Positions 1 through 11,649 of a DNA stretch of 64,000 bases are shown piece by piece. Source of the DNA: Paulinella micropora (Eukaryota > Cercozoa > Imbricatea > Euglyphida). Under the pieces are notes generated by a model, which did not search any database, was not told the origin of the DNA, and worked only from the letters and a program-made list of their open reading frames with translations. The stretch spans positions 531,432 through 595,431 of the forward strand of contig BJOX01000047.1 in assembly GCA_009731375.1 (NCBI GenBank), given 5' to 3'. The translations under genes and the position numbers were made by a program. Every line of letters begins with the position of its first letter. Position 1 is the first letter of the stretch.

Positions 1-2190
1 TAGCTTCCGCGCAGAGAGCTCGGGCTTGCTGCACCAACTCCCGCTTGCTGCACTCAAGGGGTTGTCGACCAAGCAACAGGGTATCCAAGAGACGAACCTT
101 GACCACCTCCTGACCACCCAGCTTAAAAAGGTACACCACCACGTGCGAGGGATCCCAGCGCCCCAACAGGCACATCGGCTGGGCCTTGTCGGCCTGGCGG
201 CAGAGCAGGCGTGCGTATCTCTGCATAAGCAACAATACCCTTCCCCACGCCTGCCCCGCCACGGTGCCGTCCACCATCAAGTAGTCGGTCAGGAGGCCAT
301 TGTTGTTGGACTGCGTGTGGCAGACCAGCTTAAGAGCTTTGCTCTTGTTCGTAGAGTAGTCGAGGGCGCGCTGCAGCAACTCACTGGCACTTTCTGCAAT
401 TTCCTCTCGCTTTGGATCTTGTTTCCTCTTTTGTTCCTGCTTTAGAACGGACAACATTTTGTAGATCGCGTCGTCTTTAGACTTTTGTTTACCGATAGAC
501 ACTGAGCTGCCAACTTCACCTACCCCTATCCGATTCTCCCAGAAAATCGTGATCCACTTGGCATAGAGCTCAGAGTCGACAAAGCCAAAAGTAGCAATGT
601 CAGTGCGCCTGCGCGTCCCCGGGGGCTGCTTCCAAAACATCAGTGTCTCGTCTCTAGCCTCCGCTCCGAAGGAGTCAGGGTCTGCGTTCCGATTTTTCAG
701 TTGGATAAGCAGATCCCTCTGGATGTCACACCTTTGTACCCATTCTGGTACAGAATGATTCTTGAATTTTTTGAGCTCCTCAAGGTAAGTAGCCCAAACC
801 TTTTTTTTAGTTCGGCTGCATTTGGCACAAGCAAAGGCCTCGCTTAACAGGTCTAGGTACACCTCTGCTGCAGCCGTCGGGGCTGATGAACTTTGGTATA
901 GGTCGTGCAGCTGTGCAAACGTTGCTCTGCGGACCTGCCCGCCCTGTATTTCGTGATAACCAACCAGATTTGTTTTGGCTTCTACATAATGTTTGAGCAG
1001 CTCTGAGAAAGTGTAGTACTCTGTTTGTGCTTGGAAGTGCAAGTTGGCGACCAGAGCAATAGCGCTGCTGAGCAGCAGGGCTTGCTCTAAGGGCGAAGCG
1101 GCTAATTCTTCCAGTTCTTCCCGAAGCACCGTAAGCCAGTCCTCAAAGGCCCGGTGGTTGTTTACCTCCTCTAGGCTGGGCCTGGCGTTAGCTAGCAGGG
1201 TTGCCATCATGCCAAGCGCTAGCCTTTTCGAAACTTCCGCGGCTGCCCCAACCACGAAGGTTTCGTCCGACAAAAGTTCTAGGGAGCCTAGACTCAGCTC
1301 ACTTGCCGGTGCGTTGTTCGGGCCCTCGTACATATCTGCGTCCCCCAACAAAACGCGCAGCTGACCTCCCGACGACGACCTTGATTCATACACCAGGAAG
1401 TTGCCCAGCTGCAGATCAACCACCAGCGCATCGCTTTCTGGTTCGGATGCGAGCCGTTGTACAAAAAGCTCTGCATACTTTTGGATTACCTCGTAAGTAG
1501 CTTGCCAGGCTGAGTGCCGTGCTTTGCTCGTTTTTGGGGCCTTTAGCCAAGCCTGTAGGTCATTTTCGGCATATTCGGCCTTGTCACAGATCAAATAAAA
1601 TGCGCGGCTGCTCTCATCTTTAAGATATCCCATGAGCACCGTCGCAGTCTTCGTTTTCTGGTTAACCTTTTTTATCTGCTCTTCAAGGTCTTTCTTGCAA
1701 TCAGCAGGGCATTTCCGCTCAAGTGTGTCAAGACACCTGTCCTTCAGGTCGTCGAAAGTCTTTATAAAACTCTGGAGTTCAGCGTCTGAGATTCTTTGGT
1801 ACCGAGCCTGGAGGCGCCAATCTCGGCGTCACGCAGCGCTTTGGCCCACCTTACGCGCGCATTCGCCACAGTGTCGTTGTCATAGGCAAGAAAACTCCAG
1901 CGGTGCACATAATCCTTTGTTTTTGCGTCGGGAAACAAGACTATATTGTACGTGCCCTGTGCAAGCCAACATCGGGGGTCGACCGCTGCTTTAGTCTGCT
2001 GCAGCCTGCAGCTGTGCTGCCAGCTGCAGCAGAAATTAACGTGCTCTTTGACCCTAGCTAACCAAACCTCTTTTAACCTCGTGCTCAACTTGCAGAGAAA
2101 GTCTTGTTCGGAGACTTGATCATCGCCTTCGCCTTCATCTCCTTTACTCACAACAGTTTTAGCTTGCTTGCGTGAGCTGGAAGAGTTCAC
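1..2190 (-). CDS. Unrecognised host gene, 3' end outside window
   Basis: On the minus strand a frame is open from 1828 to the window edge (about 609 codons, no stop), and a second open frame (1762-2190) runs into it. The join looks like one lost base in an AAA run near 1788, because helix-like, charged sequence continues on both sides. The product would exceed 700 residues. It is hydrophilic, mixed alpha-type, with one CxxC (CAKC, near 810) and no transmembrane stretch or motif I recognise. The 5' side has no ATG before an in-frame stop, so an upstream exon is likely. GC content and codon use differ from the AT-rich elements, so I call it host. Function unknown; the open frame of this length is the evidence for coding. 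Confidence 0.6.
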
Positions 2191-2371
2191 GCGACGGCGA
2201 CGACGACAGCCACTCGTAGATATCTTTTATTCTTTGCTGAGCTCTCCCTCTTTTTTATAGAGTCCAGCAGCAGCCAAAACTCCAGACCCGTTTCTTTAGA
2301 TCTCTCCACACGCTCCGGCGAGTCTTCCCTCCTCTCCCCTTCCTCTTCCCAATCCTCTATCTCGCCCCCCT

Positions 2372-2372
<1 letters not shown>

Positions 2373-2459
<87 letters not shown>

Positions 2460-2469
2460 NNNNNNNNNN
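2373..2469. repeat. Poly-C run ending in a 10-N gap
   Basis: About 87 consecutive C (2373-2459) are followed by ten N (2460-2469). The same poly-C plus N10 arrangement recurs at 58703-58749 and 59555-59598. It marks an unresolved contig junction exactly where the left terminal repeat of element A should be. The preceding 2191-2372 is TC-rich gene flank in which I see no feature. Confidence 0.9.
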
Positions 2470-2646
2470 CACCCCCCCCCTTTGTGGCTCGCGTAAGGGC
2501 CCCCCCCCCTCTTTATGGCATTTGGGCCCTCGCCCCCCTTTCTTACTTCTCGTCCCTTGTCAGTCTTTCTTTATTTTTTGTATTCTTCCCCCCAAAAAAA
2601 GTATCTACATAAGCAGCAAGGAGCTCTCAATGTAAAAGATAAATAT

Positions 2647-3096
2647 ATGTGGATAGAGCAGTTTAAAGCTGATACTACTAGTAGATATTCAACTAAAAAG
2701 CTAAATGGATTGAAAATAAAGGCAGATAAAGAGATTGAAAAAGACGAAGCGATAATTGAGAATATGAAGAATGAGTTGATGAATAAGAAGGATAGACGAG
2801 ATGGTTTTAATGAAGTATTGAAAGAGAAGCAGAAGGAGAGATACGAGATAGGAGAAGACTTAATGGAGGATAGACGAAAGAAGTTGAAGAAAAGAAAGAT
2901 TGAGAGTGAAATAAGATTGATGAAGCATTGGAAGAAGCAGAGAGGAATGATTGAGGCAGAGTAGCTTGTTAAGATGGAAAGAATGATTGAAAAAGGAACG
3001 ACGTTTACAGAAGCATGTATGATGATGAAAAGATTAGATGAAATAGGGATAGACGTAGGGGAAAGTAATAGAAATATGAATAAAGCGTATAGATAA
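2647..3096 (+). pseudogene. Coiled-coil protein at the left end of element A
   Basis: A Lys/Glu-rich, almost entirely helical protein of about 149 codons; heptad-like charged runs suggest a coiled coil. One in-frame TAG lies at 2962-2964, after which the frame continues 43 codons to TAA at 3094. Related genes occupy the same first position in element D (60262-60744) and element B (25360-25733), though the A copy is much diverged and its N-terminus lies in the damaged region after the gap. The C-terminal segment (EKGTTFTEA) resembles the end of the D protein (CKGDSFDEV). Function unknown; its end position and charge would suit a DNA- or terminus-associated role, but this is inference. Confidence 0.5.
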
Positions 3097-3137
3097 TTGA
3101 TTTTATATAAGTCCTGGGCACAACATTAAACTACCCC

Positions 3138-3180
3138 TACATATACATACACAGTTTGTCACTGTGTATGTATGTGTAGG
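3138..3180 (+). promoter_or_regulatory. 18-bp-stem, 7-nt-loop hairpin before a start codon
   Basis: CTACATATACATACACAG (3138-3155) pairs with CTGTGTATGTATGTGTAG (3163-3180), one mismatch or G-U, leaving the 7-nt loop TTTGTCA. The ATG of the next gene follows at 3186. Element D carries the same hairpin at 60791-60833, also with a 7-nt loop, directly against its ATG. The preceding AAGTCCTGGGCAC and TAAACTACCCC are conserved as well, so this is a conserved upstream module. Confidence 0.75.
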
Positions 3181-3185
3181 TCGCA

Positions 3186-3633
3186 ATGCCTCCCAAGAAG
3201 AAGACTGAAAAACAAGCTCCAGCTCCACATGTAATAATCTCTTTTCTTTTTTTGTTTTTATATCACTGTTTGTGTATTGTAGGAGCCTGTTCAACCTGAA
3301 CAGCCTGTTCAACCTGAACAGAAAGCTTCTATGCTGGATGAAGTTACTGCTGGAATGAAAACTTTAAGTACTGCTAAGGGAGGTGAAGGAAAACAAGTAA
3401 AGGGAAAGTTTACTCCCACCAAAAATGAGAAAACTTATTTTCTGAGAGCAAGCGACGATTGCAAAAATCTGCACATCGCAAGAGATAAAATAGATAAGGA
3501 TTCCTCTATTGTCGCTCTTGGTGCTACGAGCAGCCTGAAGTCTATAACTAATAGCATGCTTGTGTGGGTTGTTTTTCTAAAAGGTGGAAACAATTTTTTT
3601 TCACCATCATTCTGCAATATACCGAAAGTGTGA
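3186..3633 (+). CDS. Unknown element gene with a 52-nt intron
   Basis: ATG at 3186 opens 15 codons (MPPKKKTEKQ...), then a GT...AG intron (3231-3282) with a pyrimidine-rich 3' part, then exon 2 in phase 0 to TGA at 3631-3633. Read through, the frame would hit a stop soon after the intron; spliced, it gives about 131 residues. The start is supported by the conserved hairpin just upstream and by the basic PPKKK N-terminus. Exon 2 begins with two copies of EPVQPEQ-type repeats, then a Lys-rich globular part. The syntenic gene of element D (60834-61402) shares upstream DNA and a basic N-terminus but little sequence. No known domain seen. Possibly a DNA-binding or terminal protein; inference only. 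Confidence 0.5.
3231..3282 (+). other. Putative spliceosomal intron in an element gene
   Basis: 52 nt, starts GTAATA, ends TTGTAG after a T-rich tract, length not a multiple of three, contains in-frame stops. Removing it joins two exons in phase 0. Confidence 0.5.
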
Positions 3634-3756
3634 CCTGACTTGGAAAAAGTTGAAAAAATCATTCCAGCTCAAGTTATTTAATTAATTATTAAACTTGAGC
3701 GATGTTCATATTTTACTGGTGTAGTCTATACAGCTATCGCTTTAGGCGATAATAAA

Positions 3757-4755
3757 TTACAAATCAAGTATGTCTTTTTTCTTCTTAATACGAGCACTAC
3801 TACGGATATTCTCAGGTTGAATATCTAGTGACTTTAATAATTCCTTAGTCTTCTTTTCTTTAGTTGCTTCCTTTGACTTTGTCAGCTAATTGAGGTTTAA
3901 CTTCTTCATCAGAATGTTGGTTCATTTTAGATTTTAATAATTGTTGAGGACTTGCTATTTCATCCGAATTTAAAATAAACTTAAAACATTTCCTGCCTTT
4001 TACTGTATATACTTTCTTCGAAAACTGAACATCACCTTTACTAAAAACTGTTCGTTCTAGTTCTTTTCTTACGGTTGAGCCCTTAGGAAATTTATAATAA
4101 GACAGACTCTATATATTTCTTGATCATTTTTGTTTTTTACCCTCATATACTTCCATAGGTGTAGCTTTGATTGTATTATGGTATGTATTATTATAATTTT
4201 CAACAATTTCATGAATGTAAGGAACCCAAATGAAATTATCATTAACTTCCCACATATAATTTAAATCATTCCTTATTGTTCTACTAAATCTATCTACTAT
4301 TCCCATAGTTCGGTGGTCACAGACTTCGTTCGTTGTATGTTGAATTCCGTTTTCTTTGAAGTATTCAGCGACTTGCCCTTTATATTCACTGCCATTGTCA
4401 GACGTAATTCTTTAGGTTTATGCATTTTCTTTAATCATTCTAATACTTCACTGGTTGTTTTATTTTTGATCGGTTCAATCCAACCACGACTAGAATAAAC
4501 ATCAATCATTACTAAACCAAAATTGTAGTTTTTGTTTCCTTTCTTAGTAGCTATTTTAGACATATCCATAAGGTCAATAAACACTTGGCTTAATGGTTCA
4601 GGCTCAGGGGATAGTATAGTATTCCATTTTTTAGGGTTCTTAGATTGATGATGTATTTCAGAAGCCTCTTCAATTTTCTGTTTCTCAAGTTCTTCTTCAT
4701 TTTTGCCTGGAGTTTCTTCCAGTTGTGAGTTAGCGGTTGTATGCTTATAGTCCAT
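3757..4755 (-). pseudogene. Retroviral-type (rve) integrase of element A
   Basis: Integrase would insert the element by DDE strand transfer. The start at 4755 gives an N-terminal charged region without an obvious HHCC zinc finger, then the catalytic core: FIDLMDM supplies the first Asp, TSDNGSEY (about 4405) the second Asp, and GIVDRFSRTIRN (about 4290) the third position. The third residue is Asp, not the usual Glu, 34 residues after the second Asp (GAT codon checked). Downstream come an SH3-like C-terminal segment and a basic tail ending RIKKKKDILDL at TAA 3757. Frames change near 4435 and 4310 and a stop follows near 4124, so it is broken as read. A partial copy lies at 7667-7984 and the C-terminal tail recurs in element B. 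Confidence 0.75.
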
Positions 4756-4870
4756 TGCTATGTGACTAAAATAGAAAGGTAATTTATCACTATATAAAAG
4801 AGTAAATAAATAAGTCGTGCATAAAGTTATATATTGAAACTTTTAGAAAATCTTTCAGCAAAAGGTTTTG

Positions 4871-4892
4871 TGAAACTTTTTCAAAAGTTTCA
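4871..4892. promoter_or_regulatory. AT-rich palindrome, gene-boundary type
   Basis: TGAAACTTTT, TC, AAAAGTTTCA: a perfect 10-bp-arm inverted repeat between the acidic gene (ends 4925) and the integrase start (4755), both on the minus strand. A copy is at 8101-8122. It belongs to the GAAnCTTTTT/AAAAGnTTC palindrome family seen at many gene boundaries in elements A, C and D. Confidence 0.6.
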
Positions 4893-4924
4893 AAACTTTA
4901 AAATATCTTAGATGTATCATTATT

Positions 4925-5435
4925 TTATTTTTTTGGTTTCTCTGGTTGTTGGTTATAAACATTGACACTAACACTGACAGTCTTCTTCCCTCCTCTCTTA
5001 GGCTTGGGCTCTTCCTCCTCTTCCTCACTTTCGCTTTCGCTATCTTCGCTTTCTTCTTCCACTTTCTTTTTTTACAGCTTTCTTCGTCTTCTTCTGTTTG
5101 GTCTTTAATTTCATACCAGCAACACGTCGGGCATCGATATCAACAAAGTCGTGTTCAACCTCTTCATCGCTTTCGCTGCTTTCCTCACTTTTCTCACCAT
5201 ACGCTTCTGCGAGCGTAGCTCCGCAGTCTCTATTATCTATCATATTCTTAGCTAACTGCTTCTTAGTAATGTGTTCTATCTTTTCATCTGCCGTCATTTC
5301 TTTCACATTCTTAGAATCTTCCTCCGCTAGTAATTCCTTAGCCCTTTCAATCTTTCTCTGCTTAGCCTGTTTCTTCTTTGCCTCCCACCCCTTTTCAAGG
5401 TTCTTCATCTCGACCTCTCTATTATCTCTCTGCAT
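4925..5435 (-). CDS. Highly charged, acidic-tailed protein
   Basis: About 170 residues: a Lys/Glu-rich helical N-terminal half, a central segment with SEESSESDEEVEHD, a Lys-rich stretch, then an acidic SEDSESESEEEEEE run and a short tail VSVSVNVYNQQPEKPKK. The frame shifts once at an A7 run near 5070; both copies in the window (the other ends in 8156-8456) have the same run, so it is either a shared lesion, a systematic homopolymer error, or less likely programmed. No domain recognised. Composition resembles chromatin-binding or DNA-mimic proteins, but that is only compositional. Confidence 0.55.
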
Positions 5436-5513
5436 TTTATGATTTGTTTATATTATTATACAAAATAATATTATTTAGTTTTTATTAATAAACAATTTTT
5501 TATCAAATATAAT

Positions 5514-7656
5514 ATGAGTTTCAAGTCGCTCTTAGGCCTTAATGAGTTGGCTGTTGATAGTCTAGATATAAAAAATGTAAACCTAACCAATACCAACATA
5601 GTGTGCTTAAATACAGACAGAGTTCCAGAAGATGCAGACACAGTAAATCTTTACTATACTGACAGACGATTTGATACACGACTTGCTACCAAAAGCACAG
5701 CGGACATTAAAGAAGGAAAAAATTTATACTACACAGAGCAACGAGTTAGGGACAACGACGAAGTTAAAGCCTCAACTCAACACAGAAGCAATACTTCCAA
5801 TCCGCACCAAACCAGTTTATACAATTTGATAGACACAAACATATCCGCACCAACTGTCGGTCAATACTTAACATATAACGATGTGGATGGTAAATGGAGG
5901 AATACCGCCCTCTGTTCAATTGACACACTTTCTAATGTAGTCATAACCGCTCCAATAGCGATGAATAGTTATCTTACATATAATTCAATAAACTGGGTAA
6001 TAAATCATTTCCGATAAATGTTGATGAATTCGGTAATATTAGTATAGGAGGGAATTTGAATATAACGAAAGTTAATTTACTAAATACCAAAGATGTTGAT
6101 GATTTGATAACAGAACACATAGCGAACAATGAGAAAGTGTCCGCGGATGGTTCAATTAATACACACAGCGATGTGTTAATTACAGGCACACCAGCTGATA
6201 ATCAACTGCTAATATACAGCACAGGTCAATGGAGAAATAAGACTTCTCCTTTTCTTAGATTAGACGGCACAGCCAGTTTGACGGGGGCACTAAATATGAA
6301 CAACCAAATTATTATAAATGTTAATTTACTAAATACCAAAGATGTTGATGAATGGATATTTGAGTATAATGATAATAATGATAAAAGTTTCAGCAGCTGG
6401 AAGTATAGATAGCCACAGCGATGTGACGATAACAGGCTTCCCAGCAGATAATTAACTACTTATTTATAGCACATGACAATGGAGAAACACTACACCACCC
6501 TTTCTTAGATTAGACGGCACTGCTAGTATGACGGGAGGACTAAATATGGGATGCTATGCTATTTTAGGTGCTTCTACATATAATGGAATTAATCTCACCA
6601 CTCTTGCAGTTGATGGTTCGGTGGTTAAACTAACAGGAGACCAAACCATAGCAGGAATTAAAACATTTAGCAGTATAATAAATGCGAGTGCGGGTCTTGA
6701 TATGAAAATCCAAAGCCTAACAAATGTAAACTTTGTTGATGGTGTGGATGTTTCCGTTCTTAATATTTCGGTGGTTAAACTAACAGGAGACCGACCAAAC
6801 CATAGCAGGAAATAAAAAATTTACATCAACTTTAGAAGTAAGTGGTTCATCCAATCCTACTTTTGATGGTATTGGAATGGCCTTTGATACAAAGGTAGGA
6901 ATGATTGCAACACAAAAAACAGCAACAGCGACTTGGTATCCGATACAAATAATTGGTTCGTATGTAGAGTTATATTCAGGTAATACTTTAATTATAACCG
7001 CAACTGGAACAACATTAAGTTTGAATAACAACAAAATAACAAACTTAGCAGACCCTTCCGCTTCAACAGATGGTGCAAATAAAAGTTATGTTGATACAAA
7101 AGACTGGCAAAATGTGAAACTAACAGGAAACAAAACCATAGCAGGAATTAAGACATAGCAGTGGTGTTAAAATAACTGGAAATTCAATAAATTCAACAAC
7201 AAAGTGCACATTCATCGTTTTCAATTCTACAAGTAATATTGGGTCAATTGCTAGTTTGAATATGAAAACTGCAACATATTACAACTTTGAAATTTCTGCG
7301 AAAAAAATAATTTTTATTATTGATAGGACGCTTGTTTCGTGGTTTAATGCTACTTGCTTAGATTGTAATAGTAGTAGGATTGTTAATGTAGGAGCACCAC
7401 AAAATGCGAATGAAGCAGTAAATAGACAATATCTGGATGACAATTGTGTGAAACTAACAACAGACCAAACCATAACAGGAAGTAAAACATTTAATGGGGC
7501 GAGCACTACGATAAAATATCTAACTTTAACACAAACGGCTGATTTTAATAATCAAGAAATCATTAATGGTGGAAATATTACATATAATGGGGCGAGGATA
7601 TTAAACCAAAATGGAGGAGATATATTCTTTTCACAGACATCAGGTGATTATCAATA
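5514..7656 (+). pseudogene. Tail-fibre-like receptor-binding protein, copy 1 (N-terminal part)
   Basis: The start ATG at 5514 opens a clean 167-codon frame with the fibre signatures LYYTDRRFDTRLATKS and NLYYTEQRVR, as in phage and giant-virus fibres. Further frames (6056-6412, 6528-6815, 6877-7158, 7256-7656) continue the same protein after small frame breaks. Repeated modules resemble KLTGDQTIAGIKTF and LTGALNMNN, the usual beta-rich repeats of trimeric fibres. It stops at the gap and resumes in copy 2, which carries the C-terminal chaperone. Role inferred: attachment spike on the virion surface. Confidence 0.7.
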
Positions 7657-7666
7657 NNNNNNNNNN

Positions 7667-7984
7667 TTCTAATACTTCACTGGTTGTTTTATTTTTGATC
7701 GGTTCAATCCAACCACGACTAGAATAAACATCAATCATTACTAAACCAAAATTGTAGTTTTTGTTTCCTTTCTTAGTAGCTATTTTAGACATATCCATAA
7801 GGTCAATAAACACTTGGCTTAATGGTTCAGGCTCAGGGGATAGTATAGTATTCCATTTTTTAGGGTTCTTAGATTGATGATGTATTTCAGAAGCCTCTTC
7901 AATTCTCTGTTTCTCAAGTTTTTCTTCATTTTTGCCTGGAGTTTCTTCCAGTTGTGAGTTAGCGGTTGTATGTTTATAGTCCAT
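7667..7984 (-). pseudogene. Integrase N-terminal fragment (repeat copy)
   Basis: Near-identical to 4438-4755: starts MDYKHTTANSQLEE and ends at the gap just after the first catalytic-Asp segment. Two or three residues differ from the other copy (for example EEKLEKQRIEE against EEELEKQKIEE), so it is not a byte-for-byte duplicate. Confidence 0.8.
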
Positions 7985-8155
7985 TGCTATGCGACTAAAA
8001 TAGAAAGGTAATTTATCACAATATATAAAAGAGTAAATAATAAGTCGTGCATAAAGTTATATATTGAAACTTTTAGAAAATCTTTCAGCAAAAGGTTTTG
8101 TGAAACTTTTTCAAAAGTTTCAAAACTTTAAAAATATCTTAGATATATCATTATT

Positions 8156-8456
8156 TTATTTTTTTGGTTTCTCTGGTTGTTGGTTATAAACATTGACACT
8201 AACACTGACAGTCTTCTTCCCTCCTTTCTTAGGCTTGGGCTCTTCCTCTTCTTCCTCACTTTCGCTTTCGCTATCTTCGCTTTCTTCTTCCACTTTCTTT
8301 TTTTACAGCTTTCTTCGCCTTCTTCTGTTTGGTCTTTAATTTCATACCAGCAACATGTCGGGCAACGATATCAACAAAGTCGTGTTCAACCTCTTCATCG
8401 CTTTCGCTGCTTTCCTCACTTTTCTCACCATACGCTTCTGCGAGCGTAGCTCCGCA
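8156..8456 (-). pseudogene. Acidic protein, truncated repeat copy
   Basis: C-terminal two thirds of the charged gene at 4925-5435, with the same A7 frame break. At 8456 it is fused to the interior of the fibre gene by the 863-bp deletion, which removes its N-terminus, the intergenic promoter region and the fibre start. Confidence 0.75.
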
Positions 8457-11400
8457 TAAGATGTTGATGATTTGATAACAGATCACATAGCGAACAATGA
8501 GAAAGTGTCCGCGGATGGTTCAATTAATACACACAGCGATGTGTTAATTACAGGCACACCAGCTGATAATCAACTGCTAATATACAGCACAGGTCAATGG
8601 AGAAATAAGACTTCTCCTTTTCTTAGATTAGACGGCTCAGCCAGTTTGACGGGGGCACTAAATATGAACAACCAAATTATTATAAATGTTAATTTACTAA
8701 ATACCAAAGATGTTGATGAATGGATATTTGAGTATAATGATAATAATGATAAAAGTTTCAGCAGCTGGAAGTATAGATAGCCACAGCGATGTGACGATAA
8801 CAGGCTTCCCAGCAGATAATTAACTACTTATTTATAGCACATGACAATGGAGAAACACTACACCACCCTTTCTTAGATTAGACGGCACTGCTAGTATGAC
8901 GGGAGGACTAAATATGGGATGCTATGCTATTTTAGGTGCTTCTACATATAATGGAATTAATCTCACCACTCTTGCAGTTGATGGTTCGGTGGTTAAACTA
9001 ACAGGAGACCAAACCATAGCAGGAATTAAAACATTTAGCAGTATAATAAATGCGAGTGCGGGTCTTGATATGAAAATCCAAAGCCTAACAAATGTAAACT
9101 TTGTTGATGGTGTGGATGTTTCCGTTCTTAATATTTCGGTGGTTAAACTAACAGGAGACCGACCAAACCATAGCAGGAAATAAAAAATTTACATCAACTT
9201 TAGAAGTAAGTGGTTCATCCAATCTTACTTTTGATGGTATTGGAATGGCCTTTGATACAAAGGTAGGAATGATTGCAACACAAAAAACAGCAACAGCGAC
9301 TTGGTATCCGATACAAATAATTGGTTCGTATGTAGAGTTATATTCAGGTAATACTTTAATTATAACCGCAACTGGAACAACATTAAGTTTGAATAACAAC
9401 AAAATAACAAACTTAGCAGACCCTTCCGCTTCAACAGATTGTGCAAATAAAAGTTATGTTGATACAAAAGACTGACAAAATGTGAAACTAACAGGAAACA
9501 AAACCATAGCAGGAATTAAGACATAGCAGTGGTGTTAAAATAACTGGAAATTCAATGAATTCAACAACAAAGTGCACATTCATCGTTTTCAATTCTACAA
9601 GTAATATTGGGTCAATTGCTAGTTTGAATATGAAAACTGCAACATATTACAACTTTGAAATTTCTGCGAAAAAAATAATTTTTATTATTGATAGGACGCT
9701 TGTTTCGTGGTTTAATGCTACTTGCTTAGATTGTAATAGTAGTAGGATTGTTAATGTAGGAGCACCACAAAATGCGAATGAAGCAGTAAATAGACAATAT
9801 CTGGATGACAATTGTGTGAAACTAACAACAGACCAAACCATAACAGGAAGTAAAACATTTAATGGGGCGAGCACTACGATAAAATATCTAACTTTAACAC
9901 AAACGGCTGATTTTAATAATCAAGAAATCATTAATGGTGGAAATATTACATATAATGGGGCGAGGATATTAAACCAAAATGGAGGAGATATATTCTTTTC
10001 ACAGACATCAGGTGATTATCAATATTTCTTATTTACTCTAAATACTACTACAAGTGGAACCGCGAACCAAAGAGGTTATGTATTCACGAATGTAGCATTT
10101 GACGTAAAAGGAGCAGGGCTTTATATTTCAAAACGTTTGGATAATGAAAGTGCTTCATCCGACATTGTCCGTTTTAACAATGCTGGTGGTATGCGATTTT
10201 ATGGTGCCTTAGATATGGATTCAAACAACATACAAGTGCTGGAACAATTACTTCAACCGCATGCATAACTACAACAACATTAACGGCAAGCGATAAAATA
10301 ACAATAGCACAAGACAAACCATTAATCGTGGGAAGAACAACGAGAGGATTAGCAGCATATACGGGCGGATTAGAGTTGTACGGGACATCAGGTGTAGCAG
10401 TGCCACATATACAAGCATTTACAACGGCAGACCCTAATTACCCTTGCTTTCAGTTATTTAATAATAGTCATAGTAATGTAGCATTGAAATTTGATTATTA
10501 TTGGGACGGAGCATCTAATTATAAGTCAAGTTCAGCAATTCAAATTTCCAGATAGAAAAAGGTACTAATCTCCTTTTTCAATATGCGTCGGGAGTAGCCG
10601 TAGGAAATAACATATCATTTAATACCGCGATATACATCAATGGCACATCGGGCTTATTAACAACAAATGCAATAACAGCGAGTGGGCCAATAACGGCGAA
10701 TGATAAAATAACAACAGCACTAGGAAAACCGATAATCATAAACAACTCAACAAAAGGAGTAGGAGTAACTGGTGGCTTAGAATTATATGGAACAGAAGGA
10801 AATGCGAATGGCCCACATATTCAAGCATTCGTTCATACATCAGTTTATCCCACATTCCAATTATTGAACTATAGTCAGGACAATATTGCTTTAAGTTTTG
10901 ATAGTTATTGGGAGGGGTGTGGCTGGAAATCAAGCAACCTAAACTCCAACTTTCAAATATACAAGATGAGCAACAAACTCGCTTTTAACTACAAATCAGG
11001 AGTATCACTTGGAGGAGCCATAGCATTTAGCGAGGCGATGAACATAAGCAATACGGGAGATTTAAGCATCACAACAGCATCCAGCGGATTTTTGACATAA
11101 AGAAAAAGACCAAGTCCATCAACTTACGACCCACAAATATATATGAAACCAGGAGGATATTCAAATTATGGAGTAGCCTGCGCATCTCAGGGAATTCTAC
11201 ATGCTTGGACTACTTCAAACTCTTCAGGTGAGCCGTCTGGCAGTTATAATTATGTTCCTCTTAACGGAGCTTGGACAAACTCATCTGACAGGAGGCTAAA
11301 ATCAGATATTAAAACATTAGACTGCGGGGATTGTTGTGAGAACCTAATGAAAATAAATTGTTGTTCATATTATTTGAAATCAGACGAAAAGAAAGAACAA

Positions 11401-11610
11401 AAGAACCACGGATTTATTGCTGATGAAGTTAAAAAAATATTTCCTGAATTTGTATCTGAAAGTGGAATGAAAGCAGACGATGGAAATGGAAATCTTGAAA
11501 GCATAACATATACAAGTTTTATACCGATAATATTATTAGTCAGTGCTTTTCAACACATGGCTGAAAAGGTGATTTATTTAGAAAAACAAAATAATAATCT
11601 AATGATATAG
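8457..11610 (+). pseudogene. Tail-fibre-like protein with C-terminal S74 chaperone, copy 2
   Basis: Continues the fibre in frames 8472-8780, 8896-9183, 9245-9475, 9555-10268, 10328-10555, 10864-11100 and 11143-11610, with single frame breaks between. Repeats include KLTGDQTIAGIKTF and KLTTDQTITGSKTF; later modules carry NIALSFDSYWEG-type motifs twice or more. The last segment starts SDRRLKSDIKTL and contains HGFIADEVKKIFPEFV, the typical intramolecular chaperone (peptidase S74, endosialidase type) that trims itself after fibre trimerisation; a C-terminal helical end follows. The 5' end is lost by the deletion at 8456/8457. The homologous fibre in element C (53644-54957) is cut off by host sequence. 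Confidence 0.75.
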
Positions 11611-11649
11611 CAGATTAAAAAAACCAATTAGCAGAAATCCGTAATTACA

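Larger units (their letters stand above)
4438..7656 (+). repeat. Direct repeat, copy 1 (partner 7667-10024)
   Basis: 4438-5225 matches 7667-8456 with a few substitutions, and 6090-7656 matches 8458-10024 with equal length (1567 bp). The second copy lacks about 863 bp (5226-6089). The two copies abut a ten-N gap at 7657-7666. The geometry is that of two overlapping contigs from different alleles or copies placed side by side. Confidence 0.85.

Noticed and set aside
2373-2459. Poly-C as telomere, G-quadruplex promoter or origin
   Set aside because: It occurs only next to ten-N gaps, three times, so an assembly artefact is the simplest reading.
5040-5100. Programmed frameshift in the acidic gene
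   Set aside because: The shift needed is +1 at an A7 run with no recognised slippery site or downstream structure; homopolymer error is likelier.
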